From positions 620,001 through 684,000 of the forward strand of contig CAVXGU010000004.1 in assembly GCA_963761615.1 (NCBI GenBank): a stretch of DNA of 64,000 nucleotides. The letters are read 5' to 3'. This stretch comes from CAVXGU01 sp963761615 (GTDB lineage: Bacteria; Acidobacteriota; Vicinamibacteria; Vicinamibacterales; CAVVIG01). The notes beneath the pieces are model-generated. The model was not told the DNA's origin. It did no database searches and worked only from the letters and a program-made list of their open reading frames with translations. The translations under genes were made by a program, and so were the position numbers. This document shows positions 32,908-43,129 of this stretch, in pieces. The first letter of the stretch is position 1. Every line of letters starts with the position of its first letter.

Positions 32908-34628
32908 TGCTTCGCCCATCCGATGTCCTGATAGGTCCACGGGGTCTGGAGACCGAAGGCCCCGAAGTTCACGAGGCTCCGCCGCGTCGCGATGATCTCC
33001 GGCCGCTGGTAGAGCGTGAGCGAGTGGACTTCCTGCCAGATGAGGGCGTCGATCTGGTTCCCGAGCGCGATCGCCTTCGCACGATCGAACTCCGCGCCGG
33101 CCTCGTCGAACAGGTGGTCGATCTCGTCGCTGCCAATCCGGGCGTAGTTCTGCTGGATGTCGAGCTGGCCCTGGGCATTCTTCGTCGGCTTCGCGTAGAC
33201 GGACTTCGACGAGCTGATCGGGAACGGCGTGCCCATCCACGAGAAGATCGTGAAGTCGAACTGGCCGGGAGAGATGTACTTGTCGAAGAAGTCGTTGAGG
33301 GGCACGGTATCGATGTTCACGGCGACGCCCAGCTGCCCGAGCATGTTCTGCACGAGCTCGGACTCCTGCCGAGACGTCTGGATGCCCGAGGGGATCACCA
33401 GGCGGATGTCGAGCGGCTTCCCGTCCTTCTTGCGGACGCCGCCGTCCAGCTTCCACCCGGCCTCGTCCAGGAGCTCGGCGGCCTTCTTCGGGTCGTACTT
33501 GCCGACCTCGCCCGAGTTGTCCTGGTAGCCACGCTGGTTCTCCATGAAGATGTGGTTGTTCAGCACGTCGGGCGCCATCCCGAGCGGGCCGAGCATCGCG
33601 CTGGCGATCGCGGCGCGGTCGATGCCCATCGCCAGGGCGGTTCGGACGCGCACGTCCTGCAGGTTCGGGCTCGTCCCGTTCATGGTGAGGTGACGGAAGT
33701 TGGGGCCGCCCGCCACCCGAAGATCGACGTTCTCGATGGCCCTGGCCCGCTGGTAGTTGCTCGCGGCGGGCCCGACGTCCATGGCGTCGATCTCGCCGTT
33801 GGCCAGCGCGTCGACCTGGGCGTCGGGCTCGATGACGCGGAACACGATGCGATCCAGCTTCGCCGGCTGGCCCCACCACTTGTCGTTGCGGACCAGCGTG
33901 ACCGTCTTCGACGTCTGGTTGATGTTGTCGAGCTTGAAGGGGCCGGCGGTCGTGAGGGGGCCGTTCTTCCATCCCTCGTTGAAGACTTTCGGGTTCTTGT
34001 CGGTCGAGGCCGGATAGAACGGCGAAAAGAGCGCCTGCCAGTCCGCGAACTTCTTGCCGAACGTGACGACGGCCTCGTAGTCGTTCTTGCCGCGCGTGAC
34101 GTTCTCGATGTTCTCGTAGCCGTTGGCGGACGAGATGCGGTAGGCGTGGTCGCGCCCGTTGCTCGCCTTCCACTGCCAGTAGATGTCCTCCCACGTGATG
34201 GGCGTCCCGTCGTACCACGTCGCCTTCGGATTCAGGTCGTAGGTGACGATCTGCTTCGGATCGGTGACGAGCGTCGGTTCCGACGCCAGGTAGTCCGGAT
34301 CCCACTCCGGCGTGCCGCTCGCGTCCGCCGTGTAGAGGTTGGGCATGAGGGCGCCGATGATGTAGGAGCCGTTCAAGTCGGTGCCATCCAGCTCGTTGTA
34401 GTTGAAGTTCGCCGTGATGTTGTCGATCGGCCACGTGAAGGTGCCGCCGTCCTGCACCTGGTCGCGCGGAACGGAGTGCACGTCGTTCGCCTTGGCGGGT
34501 GGGGGAGGGGTGCCGGCGGCGGGCGCGCCGCTCGTCGCCGTCGTGCTGCCGCTGCCGCCGCAGCCGGACGCGACCAGCACGACCGCCGACAGCAAGACCG
34601 CGAGACCGAATCCACTTCTGCGTTTCAA
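32904..34628 (-). CDS. Peptide-type ABC transporter substrate-binding lipoprotein (first copy)
   Basis: The 574-residue product begins MKRRSGFGLAVLLSAVVLV and has the lipobox VASGC, with a Gly/Ser/Thr/Pro linker before the family-5 binding domain. Key blocks: DGTPITWEDIYWQWKASNG, RTALAMGIDRAAIASAML and GQFDFTIFSWMGTPFP. It captures oligopeptides or similar solutes for the two permeases and fused ATPase encoded upstream on the same strand. A 103-bp gap with GGCTCTGG-type repeats separates it from the ATPase gene. The lipoprotein leader style and linker are reminiscent of actinobacterial Dpp proteins. Confidence 0.92.
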   Translation of the reverse strand: MKRRSGFGLAVLLSAVVLVASGCGGSGSTTATSGAPAAGTPPPPAKANDVHSVPRDQVQDGGTFTWPIDNITANFNYNELDGTDLNGSYIIGALMPNLYTADASGTPEWDPDYLASEPTLVTDPKQIVTYDLNPKATWYDGTPITWEDIYWQWKASNGRDHAYRISSANGYENIENVTRGKNDYEAVVTFGKKFADWQALFSPFYPASTDKNPKVFNEGWKNGPLTTAGPFKLDNINQTSKTVTLVRNDKWWGQPAKLDRIVFRVIEPDAQVDALANGEIDAMDVGPAASNYQRARAIENVDLRVAGGPNFRHLTMNGTSPNLQDVRVRTALAMGIDRAAIASAMLGPLGMAPDVLNNHIFMENQRGYQDNSGEVGKYDPKKAAELLDEAGWKLDGGVRKKDGKPLDIRLVIPSGIQTSRQESELVQNMLGQLGVAVNIDTVPLNDFFDKYISPGQFDFTIFSWMGTPFPISSSKSVYAKPTKNAQGQLDIQQNYARIGSDEIDHLFDEAGAEFDRAKAIALGNQIDALIWQEVHSLTLYQRPEIIATRRSLVNFGAFGLQTPWTYQDIGWAKQ

Positions 34629-34731
34629 TGGTGCCCCCTGTCGGCTCTGGCTTCCGGCTTCTGGCTCCCGGCCGGTCCGAGCCCCGCGGCCGTCGTGATC
34701 TGCCTGAAGCCCGGAGTCCGGAGCCCTGAGC

Positions 34732-36818
<2,087 letters not shown>

Positions 36819-36822
<4 letters not shown>

Positions 36823-37694
36823 GATGCGGCGTTTGCTCCTTCGGTCGGGTCGAGGGCGTTGCGCAGCCCGTCGCCGACGAGGTTGATGGCCAGCACGAGC
36901 GCCACGAGGAGGCCCGCGGGGAAGTAGAACTCCCACGGATAGGTCAGGGCTGCGCCCGAGTAGTCGCCGATGAGGGTGCCGAGCGAGACGTCGGGCGGCT
37001 GCACCCCGAAGCCGAAGAACGACAGGCCGACCTCGGCGAGGATGAGCGAACTGACGTTCACGGTGGCGTCGATGATGAGCAGCGACGCCATGTTGGGCAG
37101 GATGTGCCGGAAGATGATGCGCCAGCCGGGCACGCCCATGTAGCGGGCGGCCCGGACGAACTCGCGCTCCTTGAGCGACAGCGTCAGGCCCCGCACGATG
37201 CGCGCCGTGATCATCCACTGGAAGGCCGCGAGCAGCAGGACCAGGAGGAGCCAGCTGTGTCCGTGGAACGTCGGCGACAGGATCGCGATGATGAGGAAGG
37301 CGGGAAGGACGAGCAGGAGGTCGATGAAGGTGAGGAGCGCCGTGTTGAGGAACCCGCCGAAGTACCCGGCGAACGACCCCATCACGGCGGCCACCGCGGT
37401 CGACATCAGCGCGCCGAGGATCCCGATGATCATCGACTTCTGCATGCCGCGCATCGTCAAGGCGAACATGTCGAAGCCGTTCTGCGTCGTGCCGAACCAG
37501 TGCCGGGCGTTCGGCGGCGACAGGAAGGACTGGAAGTCGAGCTGGTTGTACTGCCAGCGGGTGACGTACGGGCTGCCGTAGGCGGCGGCGAAGAGCAGCG
37601 CCACGGCGACCAGGCCGACCATCGCGAGCCGCTCGCGGCGGAAGCGCTGGAACACCAGGCGTCCGCGGGAGGTCGCGTGGACGTCTGCCGCCAT
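36819..37694 (-). CDS. Dipeptide ABC transporter permease (DppC type)
   Basis: The 291-residue inner-membrane subunit has about six hydrophobic helices. The conserved cytoplasmic EAA loop appears as REFVRAARYMGVPGWRIIFR-HILPN, and the DppC tail appears as LGTLIGDY and NLVGDGLRNALDP. ATG 37694 is used because it lies 5 bp after the upstream permease stop and is followed by the normal DppC N-terminus. It pairs with the DppB-type subunit. Confidence 0.92.
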
Positions 37695-37698
37695 CCCG

Positions 37699-38691
37699 TC
37701 AGACCCGGACCCGCGGGTCGAGCGCCGCATACGCCACGTCGGAAAGGAATCCGGCGATGAGCACGAGGACCGCCACGAACAGCGTGACGCCCGCGACGGA
37801 GTTGACGTCGTTCTTCGTCACCGAGTCGACGAAATACTCGCCCATCCCGTGCCACCCGAAGATCTTCTCGGTGAAGGTCGCTCCGACGAAGAGGAGCGCG
37901 AACTCGTAGGCGAAGAACGTCGCCATGGGAATGAGGGCGGTGCGCAGGCCGTGGCGGATGAGGGCCCGCGACCGCCGGAGTCCCTTGGCGCGCGCGGTCC
38001 GCAGGAAGTCGCTCCCCAGCACGTCGAGCATGGCGCTGCGCTGGTATCGGCCGTAGAACGCCATGGCCGCGACCGTCAGGACCAGCGACGGCAGCGCCAG
38101 GTGGCCCAGCCGGTTGACGATGCCGGTCCAGGACCACGGATTCAGGCCGGGGGTGATCTCCCCCGTCGTGTACAGCAGCTTCGTATCCCCGGTGAATCCG
38201 AGCAGGTTGTTGATCCCGATACCCCCGTTCTTGAAGAGCACCGCCAGGACGACGACCGGAATCGACAGGATGACGAAGGAGAACACCGTCAGGACGTGAT
38301 CGGACCACTGCCGCTGTTTGACGGCCCCGTAGGCGCCCGCGGCGACGCCCAGGAACGTGCCCAGGAGCGAGCCGATGAGCATCAGCCGGAGACTGACCCA
38401 GATGCGGCGGGAGATCTCGTCGTTCACGGGCGTGTTGTCGACCGTCCGCCCGAGATCGCCGTGGAGCACGCCGCCCGCCCACCGCTCGAAGCGGATGGCG
38501 AGCGGCGTCTTGTCGTTCATGTTGATCGCGTCGAGGGCGGAATCCACGACGGCCGGCGGCGGCGGGGGATTGCGGCCCTCGTACCGCGCCCGGGGATTGA
38601 GCTGCGTGGCGGCGAGGACGTACGCGACGGACGTGGACACGACGACGAGGACGATCAGATAGACCAGCCGTCGGACGAGGAACGCGGCCAT
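37699..38691 (-). CDS. Dipeptide ABC transporter permease (DppB type)
   Basis: The 330-residue protein opens with the typical first helix (LVRRLVYLIVLVVVSTSVAY). The DppB EAA loop is present (LRTARAKGLRRSRALIRHGL), as is FVGATFTEKIFGWHGMGEYF. It is the first gene of the five-gene peptide-uptake operon (permease, permease, fused ATPase, two binding proteins). An insert around residues 40-75 is rich in Pro and Asn and carries RNPPPPPAVVDS, unusual next to E. coli DppB. Confidence 0.92.
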   Translation of the reverse strand: MAAFLVRRLVYLIVLVVVSTSVAYVLAATQLNPRARYEGRNPPPPPAVVDSALDAINMNDKTPLAIRFERWAGGVLHGDLGRTVDNTPVNDEISRRIWVSLRLMLIGSLLGTFLGVAAGAYGAVKQRQWSDHVLTVFSFVILSIPVVVLAVLFKNGGIGINNLLGFTGDTKLLYTTGEITPGLNPWSWTGIVNRLGHLALPSLVLTVAAMAFYGRYQRSAMLDVLGSDFLRTARAKGLRRSRALIRHGLRTALIPMATFFAYEFALLFVGATFTEKIFGWHGMGEYFVDSVTKNDVNSVAGVTLFVAVLVLIAGFLSDVAYAALDPRVRV

Positions 38692-38733
38692 CGCTCCGTC
38701 AATTGTAGTCGATGGCCCGCGGCGCCCGCCGGG

Positions 38734-39480
38734 CTACTCCCACCGGAAGACGCGCGAGGACACGGCCGTGAACGCGGCGGCGATCAGCACGAGCATGACG
38801 ACGTCGCCGAGATGGCCGGACCAGCCGTCGCCGTACCAGATGCCTCGCAGCAGCGAGACGGCATAGGTCATCGGCGAGACGCGCGCGACCAGGCCGAGCG
38901 CCGGCGGCAGATCCCCGACGGGCACGAACAGCCCCGAGATCCCCAGCAGGGGATAGAAGATCAGCGTCCCGATCGGCTGGGCGAAGCGGGCGGTGCGGAC
39001 GAGGCTGGCGAGGACGAAGCCCATCGCGAGAATGCTCAGCGTGCTGAAGAGGAGCGCCAGCGCGAAGCCCACGAGCGGGACGCCGGGATCGATGGGGTAG
39101 TAGCGTCTCCCCGCCAGGATCATGAGCGCCAGCGTCACGGCCGTGAACAGCAGCTTCACCAGCACGTGCGCCGCCAGAATCGTGGGCGGCCGGAGCGGCG
39201 TCGCCCGCAGGCGCTTGAGAATGCCGCTGTCGCGGTAGATGGAGATGACGGCGACCAGCGACAGCGAGGCGCTGATGGCGATGAGCAGCGCGCCGAAGAC
39301 CGGCAGATCGGCGCCGATCGCCCCGGGGACCTCGCCGCCTTGTCTCGCATCGCCGCCGAGCACTCGCCCCAGCAGGACGAACAGGACGACCGGCAGCACC
39401 ACCGTCCCGACGACGCCCAGCGGCTCGCGGACGAAGATCTTGATCTCCAGCCAGGTCAGTTTCAGCAGTCCGCGTGACAT
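38734..39480 (-). CDS. ABC-2 type exporter permease
   Basis: The 248-residue protein has six hydrophobic segments with the ABC-2 layout. The N-terminal amphipathic lead LKLTWLEIKIFVREPLGV is followed by a first helix pair. The central block is YRDSGILKRLRATPLRPPTI, and the later helix is PLLGISGLFVPVGDLPPAL. It begins 4 bp after the ATPase stop, so the two form one exporter. Related pairs (DrrAB-like) move drugs or lipids out. The substrate is not known. Confidence 0.9.
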   Translation of the reverse strand: MSRGLLKLTWLEIKIFVREPLGVVGTVVLPVVLFVLLGRVLGGDARQGGEVPGAIGADLPVFGALLIAISASLSLVAVISIYRDSGILKRLRATPLRPPTILAAHVLVKLLFTAVTLALMILAGRRYYPIDPGVPLVGFALALLFSTLSILAMGFVLASLVRTARFAQPIGTLIFYPLLGISGLFVPVGDLPPALGLVARVSPMTYAVSLLRGIWYGDGWSGHLGDVVMLVLIAAAFTAVSSRVFRWE

Positions 39481-39484
39481 CGTG

Positions 39485-40414
39485 TCAGTCCCGGATCGCG
39501 TGGCCGGTCAGCTCGAGGAAGACGTCCTCGAGCGTGGGGATCTCGGTGCGGAAGTCGGTCACCCGCATCCGGTGCTCCGCCAGGCACTGGATCACCTGCG
39601 TGACGACGTCGCCGCCGCCGCGAATCGTGATCTCGTGTCCGTCGCCCTCGGCCACCGTCACCGCCGGAATCGCACGAAAGCGCCCGGCCGCGGCCGGATC
39701 CTCGATCGCGACGACGACCGTTCGCACCGGGCAGTGGCGCCGCACGAGCGCCGCCGGCGGACCGATGTCCACGATGCGGCCGTGGTCGATGATGGCGACC
39801 CGGTCGCACAGACGCTGCGCCTCTTCCATCAGGTGGGTCGTCAGGAAGACCGTCCGTCCCTTGCGGCGGATGTCGCGCACCAGCTCCCAGATGGCGCGCC
39901 GTGCCTGCGGGTCCAGTCCCGTCGTCAGCTCGTCGAGGAAGACCACGTCCGGGCTGTTGACCAGGGCGAGGGCGATGAAGAGGCGCTGCTTCTGGCCGCC
40001 GGAGAGCGTCATGAACCACGCCCGGCGCTTGTCGCCGAGGCCGAGCTGTTCGATCAGGCCGTCGGCGTCGACGCGCGTGCCGTAGAGCGCCGCCCACAGG
40101 TCCACGGCCTCCCGCACCTCGATCCGCTTCTGGAGCTGGGCCTCCTGGAGCTGCACGCCGATCCGCTGCTGGAGTGCGGCAGCCTGGCGCGCCGGATCGA
40201 GCCCGAGGACGGAGATCGTCCCCCGATCCGGAACGCGCAGTCCCTCGACGCACTCCATCGTCGTGGTCTTGCCGGCGCCGTTGGGGCCGATCAGGCCGAA
40301 GATCTCGCCGGCCTCGACGTCGAACGACACGTCATCGACGGCGACCGTGCGGCCGTAGGTCTTGTGGACGTGCGCCACGTGGATCACGGCGCTGCGTGTC
40401 GTCAGTCCCGCCAT
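39485..40414 (-). CDS. ABC-2 type exporter ATP-binding protein
   Basis: The 309-residue ATPase shows Walker A GLIGPNGAGKTTTMECVEGL, signature TLSGGQKQRLFIALALVN, Walker B VVFLDELTTGLDPQARR and switch His FLTTHLMEEAQRL. Walker B reads DELTTGLD rather than the common DEPTTGLD. The last 80 residues form the accessory domain of DrrA-like ATPases. ATG 40414 is preferred over the longer frame, whose extra N-terminus is non-conserved. It is divergent from the H+-ATPase operon across a 186-bp gap with no further gene. Confidence 0.9.
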   Translation of the reverse strand: MAGLTTRSAVIHVAHVHKTYGRTVAVDDVSFDVEAGEIFGLIGPNGAGKTTTMECVEGLRVPDRGTISVLGLDPARQAAALQQRIGVQLQEAQLQKRIEVREAVDLWAALYGTRVDADGLIEQLGLGDKRRAWFMTLSGGQKQRLFIALALVNSPDVVFLDELTTGLDPQARRAIWELVRDIRRKGRTVFLTTHLMEEAQRLCDRVAIIDHGRIVDIGPPAALVRRHCPVRTVVVAIEDPAAAGRFRAIPAVTVAEGDGHEITIRGGGDVVTQVIQCLAEHRMRVTDFRTEIPTLEDVFLELTGHAIRD

Positions 40415-40600
40415 CGGTCGTGAGGATGTTACACGCGGATCCGTCGCGCCGAACAGATGAGGCGAACCGGAACCTTCCCTTTTGGGGCGGATCCGAGTCA
40501 TGCTGTCAGACGTTCGCTTGCCCCGTCCCGACGTCTCGCGACCGATCCGCCGCCGCCACGCCGGAACATCCCGTCACCGCGTTCGAAGGGAGGCCAGCAG

Positions 40601-43129
40601 ATGGGCCAGGTGGTGCGTGACGAGACCACGCCGGCGTCGAAGCCAATCCCCGACACGCTCGACCACCTGCGCGCCCGCCTGGCGGAGCATCCTGGCGGGC
40701 TGACCGCCGCCCAGGTCGACGCCGCCCGCCAGCAGTTCGGCTACAACGAGCTGCCCGAAGCAAAGACCAGCCTCCTCGCGCGGTTCCTCTCCTACTGGTG
40801 GGGCCCCATCGCCTGGATGATCGAATCCGCCGCGATCCTCTCGGCGCTCGTGCGGCACTGGACCGACTTCGCGATCATCCTGGCCCTCCTGGTGATGAAC
40901 GCCGGCGTCGGATTCTGGGAGGAATTCCAGGCGGGCAACGCGATCGCGGCCCTCAAAGCGCGGCTCGCCCTGCGCGCCCGCGTCAAGCGCGATGGCGCCT
41001 GGACGACGGTGGCCGCGCGGGAGCTCGTGCCCGACGACCAGATCCGCCTCCGCTTCGGCGACATCCTGCCGGCCGACGCCCAGCTCCTCGACGGCGATCC
41101 CATCGAAGTCGATCAGTCGGCGCTGACCGGCGAATCGCTGCCGGTGACCCGCAAACCCGGCGATACGGTCTACGCGGGCTCGATCGTCAAGCGCGGCGAG
41201 ATCGGCGCCGTCGTGTCCGCGACCGGCGCGCGCACCTACATGGGCCGCACGGCCCACCTGGTGGAGTCGGCGCACGCCGCCAGCCACTTCCAGCGCGCGG
41301 TGCTCAAGATCGGCGACTACCTGATCGTCGTCGCCGTCCTGCTCGTCGTGCTGATCCTGGGGGTGGCGATCTTCCGCGGCGATCCGATCCTGACGACGCT
41401 GCAGTTCTGCCTCGTCCTGACGGTCGCTGCCGTGCCCGTCGCCATGCCGGCCGTGCTGTCGGTCACGATGGCCGTGGGGGCCCGCGTGCTGGCCCGGCGT
41501 CAGGCGATCGTGACGCGGCTGGCGGCGATGGAGGAGCTGGCGGGCATCGACGTGCTCTGCTCCGACAAGACCGGCACGCTCACGCAGAACGTCCTCACGC
41601 CCGGGGATCCCTTCTGCGCGCCCGGCGTCGCCCCCGACGCGCTGCTCCTCGCCGCCGCCCTCGCGTCCCAGGCGCAGAACGAGGATCCCATCGACCTGGC
41701 GGTGCTCGGCGCCGTCGCCGATCGACGCGCGCTCGAGGCGTACCGCCTCGTGCACTTCGAGCCGTTCGACCCGGTGCACAAGCGGACCGAGGCGGAGGTC
41801 GAGGGCCGCGACGGCCGGCACCTGCACGTCGCCAAGGGGGCGCCGCAGGTGATCCTGGACCTCGCCGCGCCCCCCGACCGTCAGGCGGCCATGCGCGCGG
41901 TGGACGACTTCGCGGCCCGCGGTTTCCGCGCGCTCGGCGTCGCGCAGAGCGCCGACGGCACGGCGTGGCAGTTCCTCGGCCTGCTGCCGCTCTTCGACCC
42001 GCCGCGTCCGGATTCGAAGGAGACGATCGCGACCGCGATGCGCATGGGCATCGCGGTGAAGATGGTGACCGGCGATCAGCTCGCCATCGCAAAGGAGACG
42101 GCGCGCCAGCTCGGCCTGGGCGACCGCATCGTCGACGCGTCGGGGCTCGACGCCGGAGACGGCGGCGCGGCGGGTCTGGCGCGCAAGATCGAGAACGCCG
42201 ACGGCTTCGCGCAGGTGTTTCCCGAGCACAAGTTCCGGATCGTGGAGGTCCTCCAGCAGCGCGGGCACTTCGTCGGCATGACGGGCGACGGCGTCAACGA
42301 CGCGCCGGCCCTCAAGCAAGCCGACGCGGGCATCGCCGTCTCCGGCGCCACCGACGCCGCGCGGGCGGCCGCCGACATCGCGCTCCTCCAGCCCGGCCTC
42401 TCCGTCATCGTCGGAGCCGTCGACGAGAGCCGGAAGATGTTCCAGCGGATGAACAGCTACGCGATCTACCGGATCGCCGAGACGCTGCGCGTGCTGCTGT
42501 TCATGACGCTCTCGATCCTCGTCTTCAACTTCTATCCGGTCACCGCCGTGATGCTCGTGCTGCTGGCGATCCTCAACGACGGCGCGATCCTGTCGATCGC
42601 CTACGATCGGGTGCCGAAGTCGGATCGCCCGGAATCCTGGAACATGCCGGTCGTCCTGGGCATCGCCAGTGCGCTCGGCCTCGCCGGCGTCGTGGCCTCC
42701 TTCGGGCTGTTCTACGCCGCCGAGCGCGTGTTCCACGTCGGGCGCGACACCATCCAGTCGCTGATGTACCTCAAGCTCTCGGTGGCGGGGCACCTGACGA
42801 TCTTCGTGACGCGCACGCGCAAGCGGTTCTGGCAGACCCGCCCGGCCGGCATCCTGCTCGGCGCCGTCCTGGCGACGCAGCTGGTCGCGACGCTGATCGC
42901 CGTCTACGGCGTCTTCATCTCGCCGATCGGCTGGACGTGGGCGATCGCGGTCTGGGTGTACGCCCTGGCGTGGTTCGTCGTGAACGACCAGATCAAGATC
43001 GCGGCCTATCGCGTGTTCGACGCGCGCGAGACCGGGCTCCTGCTCCAACGCGTACGGTCGCACACGATGCGGCACATCTGGGACTCGTTCGCCGGCGCAG
43101 CGAAGGCGCACCGGCCGGGGGTGCGATGA
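40601..43129 (+). CDS. Plasma-membrane-type proton-efflux P-type ATPase (PMA1-like)
   Basis: The 842-residue type IIIA P-ATPase exports H+ at the cost of ATP. The cation-ATPase N-domain (residues about 20-70) and the actuator motif QSALTGESLPVTR are in place. The phosphorylation site CSDKTGTLTQN (near residue 322) and hinge GMTGDGVNDAPALK follow, with about ten helices in all. GGGAGG is 9 nt ahead of the ATG at 40601. It heads a coupled operon with phosphoketolase, phosphoglucomutase, glycogen phosphorylase and FtsH, a context that suggests pH homeostasis under energy or acid stress. Confidence 0.94.
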   Translation: MGQVVRDETTPASKPIPDTLDHLRARLAEHPGGLTAAQVDAARQQFGYNELPEAKTSLLARFLSYWWGPIAWMIESAAILSALVRHWTDFAIILALLVMNAGVGFWEEFQAGNAIAALKARLALRARVKRDGAWTTVAARELVPDDQIRLRFGDILPADAQLLDGDPIEVDQSALTGESLPVTRKPGDTVYAGSIVKRGEIGAVVSATGARTYMGRTAHLVESAHAASHFQRAVLKIGDYLIVVAVLLVVLILGVAIFRGDPILTTLQFCLVLTVAAVPVAMPAVLSVTMAVGARVLARRQAIVTRLAAMEELAGIDVLCSDKTGTLTQNVLTPGDPFCAPGVAPDALLLAAALASQAQNEDPIDLAVLGAVADRRALEAYRLVHFEPFDPVHKRTEAEVEGRDGRHLHVAKGAPQVILDLAAPPDRQAAMRAVDDFAARGFRALGVAQSADGTAWQFLGLLPLFDPPRPDSKETIATAMRMGIAVKMVTGDQLAIAKETARQLGLGDRIVDASGLDAGDGGAAGLARKIENADGFAQVFPEHKFRIVEVLQQRGHFVGMTGDGVNDAPALKQADAGIAVSGATDAARAAADIALLQPGLSVIVGAVDESRKMFQRMNSYAIYRIAETLRVLLFMTLSILVFNFYPVTAVMLVLLAILNDGAILSIAYDRVPKSDRPESWNMPVVLGIASALGLAGVVASFGLFYAAERVFHVGRDTIQSLMYLKLSVAGHLTIFVTRTRKRFWQTRPAGILLGAVLATQLVATLIAVYGVFISPIGWTWAIAVWVYALAWFVVNDQIKIAAYRVFDARETGLLLQRVRSHTMRHIWDSFAGAAKAHRPGVR

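Noticed and set aside
31168..34434. Single 1,088-codon frame covering both binding-protein genes
   Set aside because: Its N-terminal third is an out-of-frame shadow of the first binding protein; only the part from 32907 on is real.
34629..34731. Regulatory RNA in the gap between the fused ATPase and the first binding protein
   Set aside because: The gap is only 103 bp of GGCTCTGG/GGAGCC-type repeats. It could form hairpins, but no specific structure or terminator stands out.
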